The notes beneath the pieces were generated by a model. It ran no database searches. It was not told the DNA's origin and saw nothing but the letters and a program-made list of their open reading frames with translations. Positions 46,119-56,810 of a DNA stretch of 64,000 nt are shown in pieces (the stretch's first letter is position 1; each line of letters begins with the position of its first letter). Source of the stretch: Mytilus trossulus (Eukaryota > Mollusca > Bivalvia > Mytilida > Mytilidae); the NCBI RefSeq assembly GCF_036588685.1, contig NC_086374.1, positions 93,943,059 to 94,007,058 of the forward strand, written 5' to 3'. A program made the position numbers and the translations under genes.

Positions 46119-47504
46119 TTACGACGTAAGGAACATATCCAATATCATTTGTGAAACGGTTATTCCATAACGGTCAACCAACTCGTGATGGCGTCCGTAA
46201 AATTTACGAAGGGATGATTTCAACTTCACCATTTGGAACTCTTGGTTTAATAGCTTCCTTGTGAGCAGTAACCCTCTATCAAGAAAATCATGAAAGGAAA
46301 TGCAAGCACGGGAATATCGTATCAATTGGGAGATATATACCCCGTATGCAGGTGCTGCTGGAATGTTGCTACTTAGAAATGGAAAGTTTACAATTGGAAA
46401 GCTGAAATCATCTCTTTTGTCGTAAAGTGTTGTCTTCAACCGACCCTCATTGTCAATTTCTTAGATGTAAGTCAAGATATGAAGCCGACTTAACTGTATC
46501 TGTAGTATCCTTTATCTCCAATTCGATGGGATAGATGCGATCCACATAGTCACCAAATTTTGAATTGTTTAGTGAAAGAACGTCATCTATATAGCGGAAA
46601 GTAGAGTTAAAGGATATTGCTAACTTCTTATCTTTCTTCCTAAGAAGTTCCTGCATGAAGTCAGCCTCATAATAATAAAGAAACAAGTCAGCAAGTAGAG
46701 GGGCACAGTTTGTTCCCATTGGGATGCCGACAGTCTGTTGAAAAACACGTCCTCCGAACGTAACAAATATGTTGTCAATCAAGAAATCAAGCATCTTGAT
46801 AATATCGGTTTCAGAGAATTTTTTGTTTGAATCAGAATGGTTCTTTACAAAGTATGATTTATCCCTCCCTAAGACAAGATACTTGTATCTACGTTGGCCA
46901 TTCTTTTTTATGAAGCAAAGTAATACCAACTCTTTTAATTTGTCTTTTAGTTTGGAATGTGGAATACTTGTGTAAAGAGTAGAAAAGTCAAATGTTTTAA
47001 TACTGTTACAAGATGAAAGAGAGTTAGATTGTATGTACTCTAAAAGATCTTTGGAATTTTTAAGTATCCACATCTGATTCACGCCACCTCTAGAATAGGC
47101 AGTTTCACAATAACTTTGAAGCCCGTCTTTGATTGCTGATAAAATGGATGTTAATAATTTAGAAAGGGGTTTCGTGGAGCACTTGGAAGACCCAGCAATA
47201 TACCGTTGTTTGTAAGGACACTTATGTAGTTTAGGTATCCAATACAGTGATGGAAGATCCAGTTCTTCATCTTTGGTTGAAATACCAAAGGAACAAAGAA
47301 CAGACCTATGATTATCCAGGATTTCCTCTTTGGTAAGTGTCGTGAGGGTATATGTTGGGTTTCCAAGTGAATTGTCTATACCTAATTCGTTTATCAAGCA
47401 ATTAATGTAATGACTTTTACAGATAAAAACGATGTTATTTGTTATTAAACGTTTTAATGGTACGAAACGTTCGCCCTTTTCTGAAACAGTAGTATAACAT
47501 TACA
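46119..47504 (-). pseudogene. Penelope-like reverse transcriptase, 5'-truncated and frameshifted
   Basis: Read on the minus strand from about 47504. Motifs in order: LPSLYWIPKLHK, KTFDFSTLYTSIPH with the first catalytic Asp, VGIPMGTNCAPLLADLF, FRYIDDVLS with the catalytic Asp pair, and SASYLDLHL. A one-base frameshift near 46455 then leads to KTTLYDKRDDFSF, AYGVYISQLIRYSRAC and LRKFYGRHHELVDRY, ending at 46119. The frame is open about 107 nt upstream of the first Met at 47397 (SEKGERFVPLKR), so the N-terminus is missing. RT type fits Penelope-like elements better than LINEs; no GIY-YIG endonuclease domain is visible. This copy cannot encode a working enzyme. Confidence 0.8.
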
Positions 47505-48448
47505 AGATGACCTGACAAATGATTTTCGAGATAATTGTAGTTCTTTTGACTTTTTAATTGTTTTTATTTTCTTGCTTACATTTTGAATTATATATAGATT
47601 ACCTTTCAATTTTGAAGGACTTTATATTTATAATTTGTATTTGCCTGACAACAAATTTACCCTAAATTTGAATTTTCAAGCGTTTCCTATTCTTTCGTCC
47701 ACACACCTGAAGATAAGGTCATTGATAGAACACAAAACAATTTGCCTTTTTTATAACATTATTTATATCCAGTTTCACATCTATTTGGAAAATTCAAGAA
47801 ATTTGTTAAACGAAATTACAATATCCAATCATGGTCCGCTGGGGAGGTGTATAATTATAAACTCGAAAAAAGGGTTATTCCTCTATGAATTTTCCAGTTG
47901 ATTTTTTTTGGAAAATTAAAACAAATGACTTTTCATTAATTATGATACAGTGAAATGATCGGAATTGATCTAGCATTCAAGTTGAGGGCACTCTGAAAAA
48001 AAATCTCTCGATATGTATTTACTATCTCTTGTTAAAGAGGACTAAGGAAGATAACGACAATTTAAACTTTATAAATGTCTTGTCGCGATTGGTCTCTTGA
48101 AGTCACCAATCAAGTTATACGACTTATTGTTACATTAATTTTGAATTTACAAATCACCTTGATGTAGTGGTACGGTTTCATTTCGCTCTGACAAAAGAGT
48201 CTAGAATAACATTCCCAAAAAGGACAGTTATGAACATAAATATGATAAATTTATCCTTAATTGCTATCAGTTTTGTACATGGAATATCATATTTAAAATT
48301 CACCAGTGACATTTAAATAATCGTGCTCTTTATTGTATTAACCTTGACATCACTGTTTTAATATCCTTTGATTAATATCTATTAAATAAATTTTGAATGT
48401 CATTTTAAATTACACGAACATCAACTTTAACTTGTTCAACCGTCGAAG
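47505..48448. other. Spacer upstream of the secreted-protein gene
   Basis: No domain-bearing frame; the 88-codon open frame at 47635-47901 is AT-rich and unsupported. This interval should contain the promoter of the gene starting at 48449, but I see no convincing core element. Confidence 0.4.
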
Positions 48449-48491
48449 ATGGTAAAGTTTGTACCCTTTTTTGCTTTCCTTCTTGTTTATG
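48449..48491 (+). CDS. Secreted-protein gene exon 1: signal peptide
   Basis: ATG in AAGATGG context, 14 codons plus G, donor TATG|GTAAGT. Confidence 0.65.
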
Positions 48492-51400
48492 GTAAGTACA
48501 TAATTTCTTATTATCAGTTTGTGTTATGTCCGAGAGGCAATTACGCGGAACTCCTTGTATATGGTGCCCATTTACTGCGTGTTATTTGATCTATGAGCAC
48601 TAAAATTCGTGCTAAAAATAGCAAAAATCTTAGATCCCTTCTATTTTATAGATAAAACTATTACTCCCTCGGAAAAAGTTCATTTAAAATTTAATTAATA
48701 ATTATTGGGAATAAAAACGTTGGGTTCAAATGTTGGGGCACGATTTAAGATTGGGAGATTTTCAGTAGAAATTTCATTTTAGTTCAGTCTTTCATCAATC
48801 TAGCAAAACTTCTCACCGTAAACAAGAAAACCCTTTCTGTAAGAGGCTGTTTAGTTGTTGTCAAAATCCCTTTATTGAAAGTTGAATTCCTATTAAAGGT
48901 TACAACTATAATTCATATTGCTTTGGTCACACTAGGTGCACGATACAAATAAATGAGAAGTTATGATAAATACTTTTGTAATTGAAAAAAAGTATTGTAA
49001 ATATCTATTAGTTATCACTTTTTTGCTATCTATTAGATGAGTTTGAAATTTGTCTTACATATTTAAAATGTTTCAAGAAACATTAAACTGACCAAAATGG
49101 CTTCATTTGATATGTCAGCTTTATTTTTTAGATATGAATAGTCGTACCTAAAACATAGTTTGCTAAAACAATAAAAATTGGTACATTTCGTGTGTACGAA
49201 CCAGCTGCCTTGATATACCCTCAGTACGAACACTCAAAACTAAAAATTTAAAAGTAAAGGATTTATTGATGCGTAGAAGTATGAGAAGCTGCACGTCCAA
49301 AAGGGGCTCGAAATAATCTTTTATCCAGGTCAAAAGTTTCTTTAGAGATGGGCACAAGTTGCATGTTTGTCAAATTCATTGCAGTTTCTTGGTAAATCAA
49401 TAGGATATTTTCACAAAATTGTACATCTTTTGTACATATTTTTGCATAGTTCCCCCAAGTTGATAGTTAATAAAACAACCAAACACCTGCAAGTAAAAGT
49501 CAGCAAATCAGGATGACATCTCATAGACACAACTTTTTTTTTAACCAATGGTGGTATTGCTGGAGGTAACGCACACCCACAACGTTCTTTTGTCGTTATT
49601 TATTATTACATCACCTAAGTTTGAAGTATTGATTATAGAGTAAGAATATGGAGTCATGCTTGCTATTCGGATGAACCAAATGTATTGAATATATATTCTT
49701 TTCGTTTTATGAAGTCACAGAGACATAACAAAACAAAGTTGTCAAGAGAATGTAACCTTACAGCATTCATATTATTCATTTACCAACTTAGGAATATAAC
49801 TATATTTTTAATTTTAATTCAGATAAGTACTCTCATCAAACTTCCTTCCTAATAACATTTTAAATACCTAGCCAGAGGACATAGATTAAGTATCAATTAC
49901 TTTTCATGAAAAGTTTTATTTTCCATTTTTTAGTAAGTTCTCAGCCTGTCAAAATAGAAAACAACAACGATTCTGTTTATGTATCGCTAGTCCCTAACAC
50001 GCCATTCATAAAAGCACAGAGCAAAAGTTATATTGATCCAGACAAATACACATTAATGACAGTTGCAGATGATATTGAGATTTCAATACCAGGTGTCGGA
50101 ACAAAAAAAGGTAAGTTAGAAAATTAATATTAATGCACTTATTTTCCAATCGATCGACTGCCCCAATTAACGTTTCTATCAACTGCTATTCATATCAACT
50201 TATTTCCTCTAATGTTAGAAATTTAGCAAATCATTCGTTTTTTAACGCAAAATAAGTATCAACTTAAAGGTAACGGTAATTATAGTTAAAAAGTATTTTA
50301 TTAAACGGAACTTTATTTAGTTTTGTTGAGGATATGTGAATCACATGAATACAAGAAAACGTTTGCTTTTAAAGGTCGCAATTGGAGTCATTAAATTACC
50401 GACAACCTGTCTATTAAATGTATAACCGAAACGTTCATAGCCGTTGAACCAGCAATTTTGGTACAATTCTGTAATGTATGGCGTTCATTATCACTGACAA
50501 TTCTGTATAGTATTGCGTTCATTATCACTGAACTAGTATATATTTGTTTAGGGGCCAGCTGAAGGACTCATCCGGGTGCGGGAATTTCTCGCTACATTGA
50601 AGACCTGTTGGTGACCTTCTGCTGTTGGTTTTTTTATTTGGTCGGGTTGTTGACTCTTTGACACATTCCCCATTTCCACTCTCAATTTTGTAGTCCATTA
50701 CTTAAATGAAAGGAGCTTTTCAGGGTTTTTATCTTTCCGTATGAAATATAAAAATAAAGTCTTTATAAGTGCTAGAAAAGACAGATACGGTATAAGTAAT
50801 ACGAGAAAAGACTCCGACTCCATATTACTTAGAACGAACCATATTAACAAAAGAACAAGGTTTTGCACGACGTCAAGCTAGTTTCTCGGAGGTCAATACC
50901 AATATCTTTTATCAATAAAAACACTTACCTAGAATAAACATCTTGACAATTTCCGAAATCAACAGAACTGAAAAGTTCGATTTGAAGCAATCACGCTGCA
51001 TAGTTTATGAAGACTATACATATTATTTATTTAATTTTCAATAAATTATTATATTTGTTTCCCTTTATAGGACATTTTGTGTCGTTTTATGTCATGAAAG
51101 AACTTTATTCAATACCAGCAATCAAATTTTTCTTCACTGATGATGATGTAAGTAATCATTATGATATCATAACAGAGTTTCCATGAGAAGTATATTAACA
51201 AACATATCCCAAAGTATTGTAATACTTATTTTCATCGTTTACGAATTCACCCTTAATGTAAAAAAAATATGTTGAATCAACCATTACCAATGCATTATAC
51301 GTGTCAAGACTTCGTGTTGAAGGCTGTACTTTTACAACTTGTGACTTGTATGTAGAGTTTTCTCATTGGCACGCATGCCACATCTTCTTATATCTAGTGA

Positions 51401-54400
51401 TGTTTTCAATAGGTAACTCACTTACTTGTATAAGTTCGTAAGATTGTCATCGTCCTGAGTCCATGAGCTAGTGGTTCCAAACCAAGGCCGTTTCAAACTT
51501 AAGACTTAACATTGGTATTTGCTGTTTCTCCACTAAACACTAGGTATTAGTAATAGAACAGACTGTCGGCTATAAGTCCGTATTATGTCTTATTGTAAGG
51601 TGACCTGTGTTTTTTTTCTGACTGTTACCTTGAGAACTAGCACGTTAAAACCCAACTCAGCGAGTAATTCTTGTAAAAAGCAGCATACATATTTATATTA
51701 CATTACCTTGTTTGCAATCCGAATATGCATTTTAATTTGTCAATCTGTTAGTCGTTTTCTTTTTGCAATGGTATCATCCCTGATTTTGTATGGTGTTCGT
51801 GTTTCTATGTCCGTTGTTTTATATGTTGTGTTGTGTATACTGATGTTAGTTTTTCTTCTTACATTGTATTACCAGTACTTTGATTAAAACTTAGAATATC
51901 ATTTAAATTTTTTTTTTTTTTTTCATAATGAAATTTAGATTGTCGGTTATATATTCACTACCGTCACAGTGTATTCTTCTAATACACATTTATATCCGTG
52001 AAGTAAATCTACAAATAGATAGGTCATATTCGACCATCTGATAACGATGCCCGCGACATTTCATAATAAAACGCTTTCGAATATTTAGACAGATTAGTTC
52101 TATATTTGGTGCTCTTTTGTTGTTTACAAATATTGATACTCTTGTCTATCAAATATATTTTTAGTCTTGTTCATCTTGCACTTTTTTACACTTGTCAACT
52201 TACGAAATTCTATCTCAAGTCTTATCTGCTATAAGGCATTACAAAACATTGAACTTGAAACCGGAATTGCTAGTACAAAACATTGTGATATTTATCTGTC
52301 GTTGCAATGCATCCTTCTTCTATCGTATTTTTGTTTTAAACAGAAATGAAATAGTAATACTACTACTGCTTACGGTCACAGTCTGTTTGTTGGTTCTTAA
52401 ATTTGTCTACAATCATTGGTACACAAGTATACACGTCGGGACTTTTATATTTTCAGTATTTCAACAGTATTCAATGGTGCTGAAGGAGTAGAATATGAAA
52501 TACAAATTAACAAAATAAAACATAAAAAAAGATTTTTACTACTTCTTTGTCACATTTATATTTGATGTCTTAAGAATATTGTTTTAAAATAAAAGATGAT
52601 GATTTTCCTTTCCAACTGGCCACTTGTTCAAGATCGGTTGTTACCTTTCAAACTGGCCACTGTTTCAAGAGCGTTGGTTCCTTTTTCAACTGGCCACTGT
52701 TTTAATAGCGGTCGTTACCTTTCCGACTTAAAGAGTGGTCCTATCCGTAACTATGTTCGTTGTAATGAAGCATAGTGAGATACAGTTACTATTCGTGTTG
52801 CTTAGTCTTTTGTTTTCTATATTGTGTCTTGTGTATTATTGTATTTCGTTTTCTCTTTGTCTTTTTCTTTTTATCTACATGATCTATGGGGTTCTCAGTT
52901 TATGTTTGATCTATGCAGATAATAAGAAGATTTGGTATGAGTGTTTGAATGTCCCTCTTGTATTTTTCGCCCCTCTTTTAAAGCATATCGCAAAACGCAC
53001 ATTTAATTCAGGGCGGTTATAAATCTTTTAAGTTAAGGGAAGCACCACCAAGCTCAAAATTTATACTGTAACAATCAGGGAGCAAATACTAAACATAATA
53101 TGAAAAGAAGATGTGGTATGATTGCCAATGAGACAACTTCCCACAAAAAGACCAAAATGACACAAACATTAACAACTATAGGTCACCGTACGGCCTTCAA
53201 TAATGAGCAAAGCCCATACCGCATAGTCAGCTATAAAAGGCTCCGATAAGACAATGTAAAACAATTCAAACGAGAAAACTCACGGCCTTATTTATGTAAT
53301 AAAATGAACGAAAAACAATTATGTAACACATAAACAAACGACAACCACTGAATTACAGGCTGCTGACTTGGGACAGGCACATACATAAATAATATGCACA
53401 GCAAGCCAGTGCTTAGTCATTTATATAAATTTTGTAAACAGGAAATTTATATATATAATCTGTTTCAGTAAAATTGATGCTCGTAATAAATCTTAAATTT
53501 AACTAAAATGACACAAGATAGATATGTGTAATGAGGGTTGAAGATGTTGAAGAGGTTTACAAAGAGATGAAACCGTGAAATTATATGACTGTATTTAGAT
53601 TGTTGGTCATAATTGGAGTGAACACGTTATTTTTACAAAACTTAAAATGCCCGTCGGAAAAAACTTCCTACTGATTTTGAAGTCAAAGGTTTAAGACACA
53701 TGATGAAGTTGGAAAATAAAACTTTCCGGCGTTATCAGACATTTACCAAAAGAGGGACGAACGATACCAGTGGGACAGACAAACTTATAAATCGAAAATA
53801 AACTGACAACGCCATGGCTAAAATTAACAAAAAAAGACAAACAGACAAATAATAGAACAGACGAAACAACATAGAAAACTAAAGAATAAACAACACGAAC
53901 CCACAGATCTGCACCACATGTACTACTTATATTAGAGATGAATTGCGCTAAAACAGCTCTTATTGATATTATTAATTGAGGACATTATCAACAGAAAACA
54001 AACGATATGAATATGCTTATCGCATAAACTACATTTTGAGCAGTTATACAATAAATTTAAATCGACGTTGATAATAAAAAAAAAATATCCCTTGGTAGGA
54101 GAAAAGCGTGGTTATAATCTTTTTCAGAAATTAGACCTTTACCAAACTTGATGGGATAACGACTTGAATGTAGAAGAAGGTAGAAATTGGAATTGAAACC
54201 AATAAGGCTAAGCCAAGGTCAAAGGTCACCACATCTATAAATAAACCGAAGCTTTATACAAATAGCCAACCCAGCATACAATTTTTTTTTTAAAGTTATT
54301 ACAAAGATGCTCACATTCTACATACTTTTTATTAATATTTCTGTACCAGATGCACATTTCGACAATACATTTCTCTTCAGTGATTTTTGTTGAGGCAAAC

Positions 54401-55553
54401 CTTTTTGAAAATCAAAAACTATTTTATAAATAAAGAGCATATAAACAAAAGAAATCAAAACTCATATCCAAAGCTTGGCATGCAATAAGGGCTTTGCATG
54501 AGGGAGATTTTTCTCAAATCTAAAATGTTATACAATGCATATAAAATATGTTGTAATAACAAATATTAATAAAACAAAAAGGCCAGTTCCAAAGTCCTGG
54601 CTTATTGGCTGGGGATATCATCAGGAATTAAAAATCAACCAGGAAAGGTAGTTATAACATTATCGATACCAAATTTCCAACACCAGAAGCGCATTTTCAT
54701 TGTTGTTTGAGGCAAAATACATTACAAAATCCATTGCGTATAAAAAAATAAGAAGAGTGTGAAAACCAAAGACGAAAACGTGTAGCAGAAAAAAAACGGG
54801 CAAATTTTGAACCACCAACTTTTTATAACACAACCGCTGTATTTTAATGCCATTAGCGAAATATTGACTTCTTGGCTATCCACACCCTTAGGGGACTAAC
54901 AGTCAACCAGCAGAAGTACCGGTAATTCCGAGACCACTTTTTATAACTTGAGGTTATAAGCTATGGCTTTTGACACTTTGATTTCCACCAAGAGGCATAT
55001 TGGTCTTTCTAGATAAAATAAATTTCAAAACAATCACTGTTGGTAAGGAAAAGCAGGATATGATACCAGATCTTACAGCAATTTGTTACACAACAATTAT
55101 TTTTCTATCTTATTGTGAGTTAGGACAATCTCATCCTACTGGACGAGTGTTGTACCAAATCATTTGTTTTAAACATTTATTTATATAATCAGTCTCACGA
55201 TTCATATCAGTTTAACTAGCTTATATAATATTAAATTTAGCATCTGGTATTTACCTGTTAGAATACATGTTAATGTTATCATCAAACGTTTCGATTCACC
55301 AACGGAAGACTTTCATAATAAATATTTGATCTTTAAGATAAAATATAAATATGTCTTTTGGTGTTTAGAAAGCCAGCCATTAGTGACATGGACAATTTTT
55401 CTCCCTGAAACAAGAGACAAACAAAATGTGCATTTGAAGACATTCATAAGATTTAAACAACATAAATTATCATCTCTGTATGCCACTACAATGATAAACA
55501 ATATTAGATTTCAAGAAATAGACTATATGAGCTACAATAATTATACAATATGA
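48449..55553 (+). CDS. Unrecognised secreted protein, five exons, 200 residues
   Basis: Exons 48449-48491, 49934-50110, 51071-51147, 53599-53688, 55338-55553. All introns are GT-AG (donors GTAAGT, GTAAGT, GTAAGT, GTTTAA; acceptors TTTTTTAG, TTTATAG, TATTTAG, TTTAAG), phases agree (1, 1, 0, 0), and the sum of 603 nt gives 200 residues plus TGA. The first exon encodes a signal peptide (MVKFVPFFAFLLVY, cleavage probably before or near SSQPVK). The mature part is rich in beta-strand-forming residues, with VYVSLVPNTPF, HFVSFYVMKELYSIPAIKFF and WTIFLPETRDKQ, and almost no Cys. No transmembrane helix follows. I recognise no domain. A secreted, possibly lineage-restricted protein is the most that can be said. 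Exons 4 and 5 are less certain than 1-3. Confidence 0.6.
49934..50110 (+). CDS. Secreted-protein gene exon 2
   Basis: Acceptor after TTCCATTTTTTAG, donor AAAAG|GTAAGT. Encodes SSQPVKIENNNDSVYVSLVP through EISIPGVGTKK. Confidence 0.7.
50470..50695 (+). repeat. Dispersed repeat, family F copy 2 (in intron 2 of the secreted-protein gene)
   Basis: Aligns to 27400-27575 with ATATATTTGTTTAGGGGCCA, CTCGCTACATTGAAGACCTG and TTGACACATTCCCCATTTCC. Contains a short internal duplication of GCGTTCATTATCACTGA. Confidence 0.65.
51071..51147 (+). CDS. Secreted-protein gene exon 3
   Basis: Acceptor CCCTTTATAG, donor GATGAT|GTAAGT. Encodes GHFVSFYVMKELYSIPAIKF and FFTDDD. Confidence 0.7.
51296..51400 (-). 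repeat. Family A-related fragment (reverse copy)
   Basis: Contains TTCGTGTTGAAGGCTGTACT and CATGCCACATCTTCTTATAT. Confidence 0.55.
51400..53097 (+). other. Intron 3 of the secreted-protein gene, no recognisable content
   Basis: Several open frames of 60-100 codons (51585-51887, 52192-52491, 52735-53022) are hydrophobic and AT-driven, without domains. At 52610-52740 a short segment (CAACTGGCCACTGTTT-like) is repeated three times. Confidence 0.5.
53098..53400 (+). repeat. Dispersed repeat, family A (fullest copy)
   Basis: From AAAAGAAGATGTGGTATGAT through CACCGTACGGCCTTCAATAA and CTATAAAAGGCTCCGATAAG to CTGACTTGGGACAGGCACAT. About 300 bp. Confidence 0.75.
53599..53688 (+). CDS. Secreted-protein gene exon 4 (candidate)
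   Basis: Acceptor CTGTATTTAG, donor TCAAAG|GTTTAA, 30 codons with phase 0-0. Encodes IVGHNWSEHVIFTKLKMPVG and KNFLLILKSK. Chosen as it fits the phase and composition; the donor is weak. Confidence 0.5.
53745..53915 (-). repeat. Family B fragment (Penelope-like 3' tail)
   Basis: Contains AGAGGGACGAACGATACCAG, AAATAAACTGACAACGCCAT and AAACAACACGAACCCAC. Aligns to 45815-45970, same orientation; truncated on both sides. Confidence 0.65.
54330..54990. other. Intron segment with repeat-like pieces
   Basis: Two segments with CCAGATGCACATTTCGACAA (54347) and CACCAGAAGCGCATTTTCAT (54681), each followed by a TTGTTTGAGGC or TTGTTGAGGC motif, look like diverged copies of one repeat. No exon supported. 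Confidence 0.4.
55338..55553 (+). CDS. Secreted-protein gene exon 5 with stop (candidate)
   Basis: Acceptor TTGATCTTTAAG, 71 codons and TGA. Encodes KYVFWCLESQPLVTWTIFLP and a C-terminus ending YMSYNNYTI. An AATAAA lies near 55714. Confidence 0.5.
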   Translation: MKYKYVFWCLESQPLVTWTIFLPETRDKQNVHLKTFIRFKQHKLSSLYATTMINNIRFQEIDYMSYNNYTI

Positions 55554-56528
55554 GACAACACTATATATTAAATACCTTGTTTGTATAATAATTTTAAATA
55601 TCACGTTTATCTAGGCGTCAATTCATCAATTAACTGATTTATGCCAGTATTTAAATTCAGGCAAAATCTATTAGCTTCGCAGCCTTTAACTGTCAGGAAC
55701 TGATTTTACACCAAATAAACATCACTTTCACAAGATTATAATCAATGATTGTATAATCAACTCACGATTCGCTCCTCGTGTCATTTAACTGAGACATCTG
55801 CTCCATACATATTATTGTTTGTGAGTACAATTATGATATGACAGGACATCAAAAAGACATTGGGGCGGCATTACAATATCACAATCTTAAAAGATCCTGG
55901 TAAGCATAGTCGTTAAAATCAGACAACATAAACATTGAATCAACATATACGACAGAAATCAGTAATTGTAAATAGTTGCAGCTGAAGTTTACTCCTATCG
56001 TTCAAACTAGGTAAATGAGACCGATAAGTTATCCATTCGGCTTCTTGTATTGTCTGCTCCTATAAATTAGAAAGTTAGCTTTTAGTACATATTAGAATGT
56101 GTTAATAGCATAATTAATTGGTTTATTTCTACAAAGTCGTCCATGTAAAAGAAATTTAGAAATATATTACAGTACCTTGATTTTTTGTTATTTTTACTTT
56201 TATATAGGTATCCGTCTGTTTTTTATCACTGTATACTTAAATAACTGTTGTAAATAAAATAAATACAACGAATTACATGAGGAGAAACAAAACCTTATTT
56301 TGTTTAGCAACATGGACACGTCATTTCAAATTTAATCAAAGTAAAATGCTAAGATCTGATCCACAAAATGTATTGATATAGTATGCAGTTTTGTGAATAC
56401 GATCACGCGCTTTCTCGTACAAAATTATCAACCGAGTATCTATGATATAATTTGAGCAACTTAAAATGCTTAATGCAACGAAATTGCTATAATGGTTACA
56501 TTAAACATATGTATACCTGATGAGAAAT
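55554..56528. other. Spacer between convergent secreted-protein and opsin genes
   Basis: Convergent 3' ends face each other across about 1 kb. I see no gene. Candidate AATAAA signals occur near 55714 (plus) and, for the minus-strand opsin, near 56123 (TTTATT on the plus strand). Confidence 0.5.
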
Positions 56529-56810
56529 TCAGCTTTTCAAAGGAGCTATGGCTTGGAGTTCTGTACCATCTTCCATGTCATTATAATCCTCACCGCTCTT
56601 ACTGAACAGTTGTTTTACAGACTTTCTAAAACTAGAGCTGAACAAGGCACAAGACAGCGGACTTAGAACTATGCTACTCTTCGCAAACATTGTTGGAACA
56701 ATGTACGGCCATGTAGAATTTGGTCGAGCTTCACTGATCATAAAGTATAAACATATGATTGCATAAGGACTCCATGCGATCAAAAAGGCGGAAACCATTG
56801 CAAGAGACGC
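56529..56810 (-). CDS. Opsin exon 5: TM6, TM7 with retinal lysine, C-terminus
   Basis: Acceptor TTAATTCAG, phase 0, 93 codons and TGA. Encodes AFLIAWSPYAIICLYF, then PTMFAKSSIVLSPLSCALF and a short acidic tail without palmitoylation Cys. Confidence 0.92.
   Translation of the reverse strand, partial: ASLAMVSAFLIAWSPYAIICLYFMISEARPNSTWPYIVPTMFAKSSIVLSPLSCALFSSSFRKSVKQLFSKSGEDYNDMEDGTELQAIAPLKS

Noticed and set aside
52192..53022. Hydrophobic open frames as membrane proteins
   Set aside because: Composition is that of AT-rich intron; no start context, splice sites or domain.
55000..55188. Possible exon with acceptor TTTCTAG and donor GTGAGT
   Set aside because: Its phases fit neither exon 4 nor exon 5 of the secreted-protein gene; including it creates a stop.
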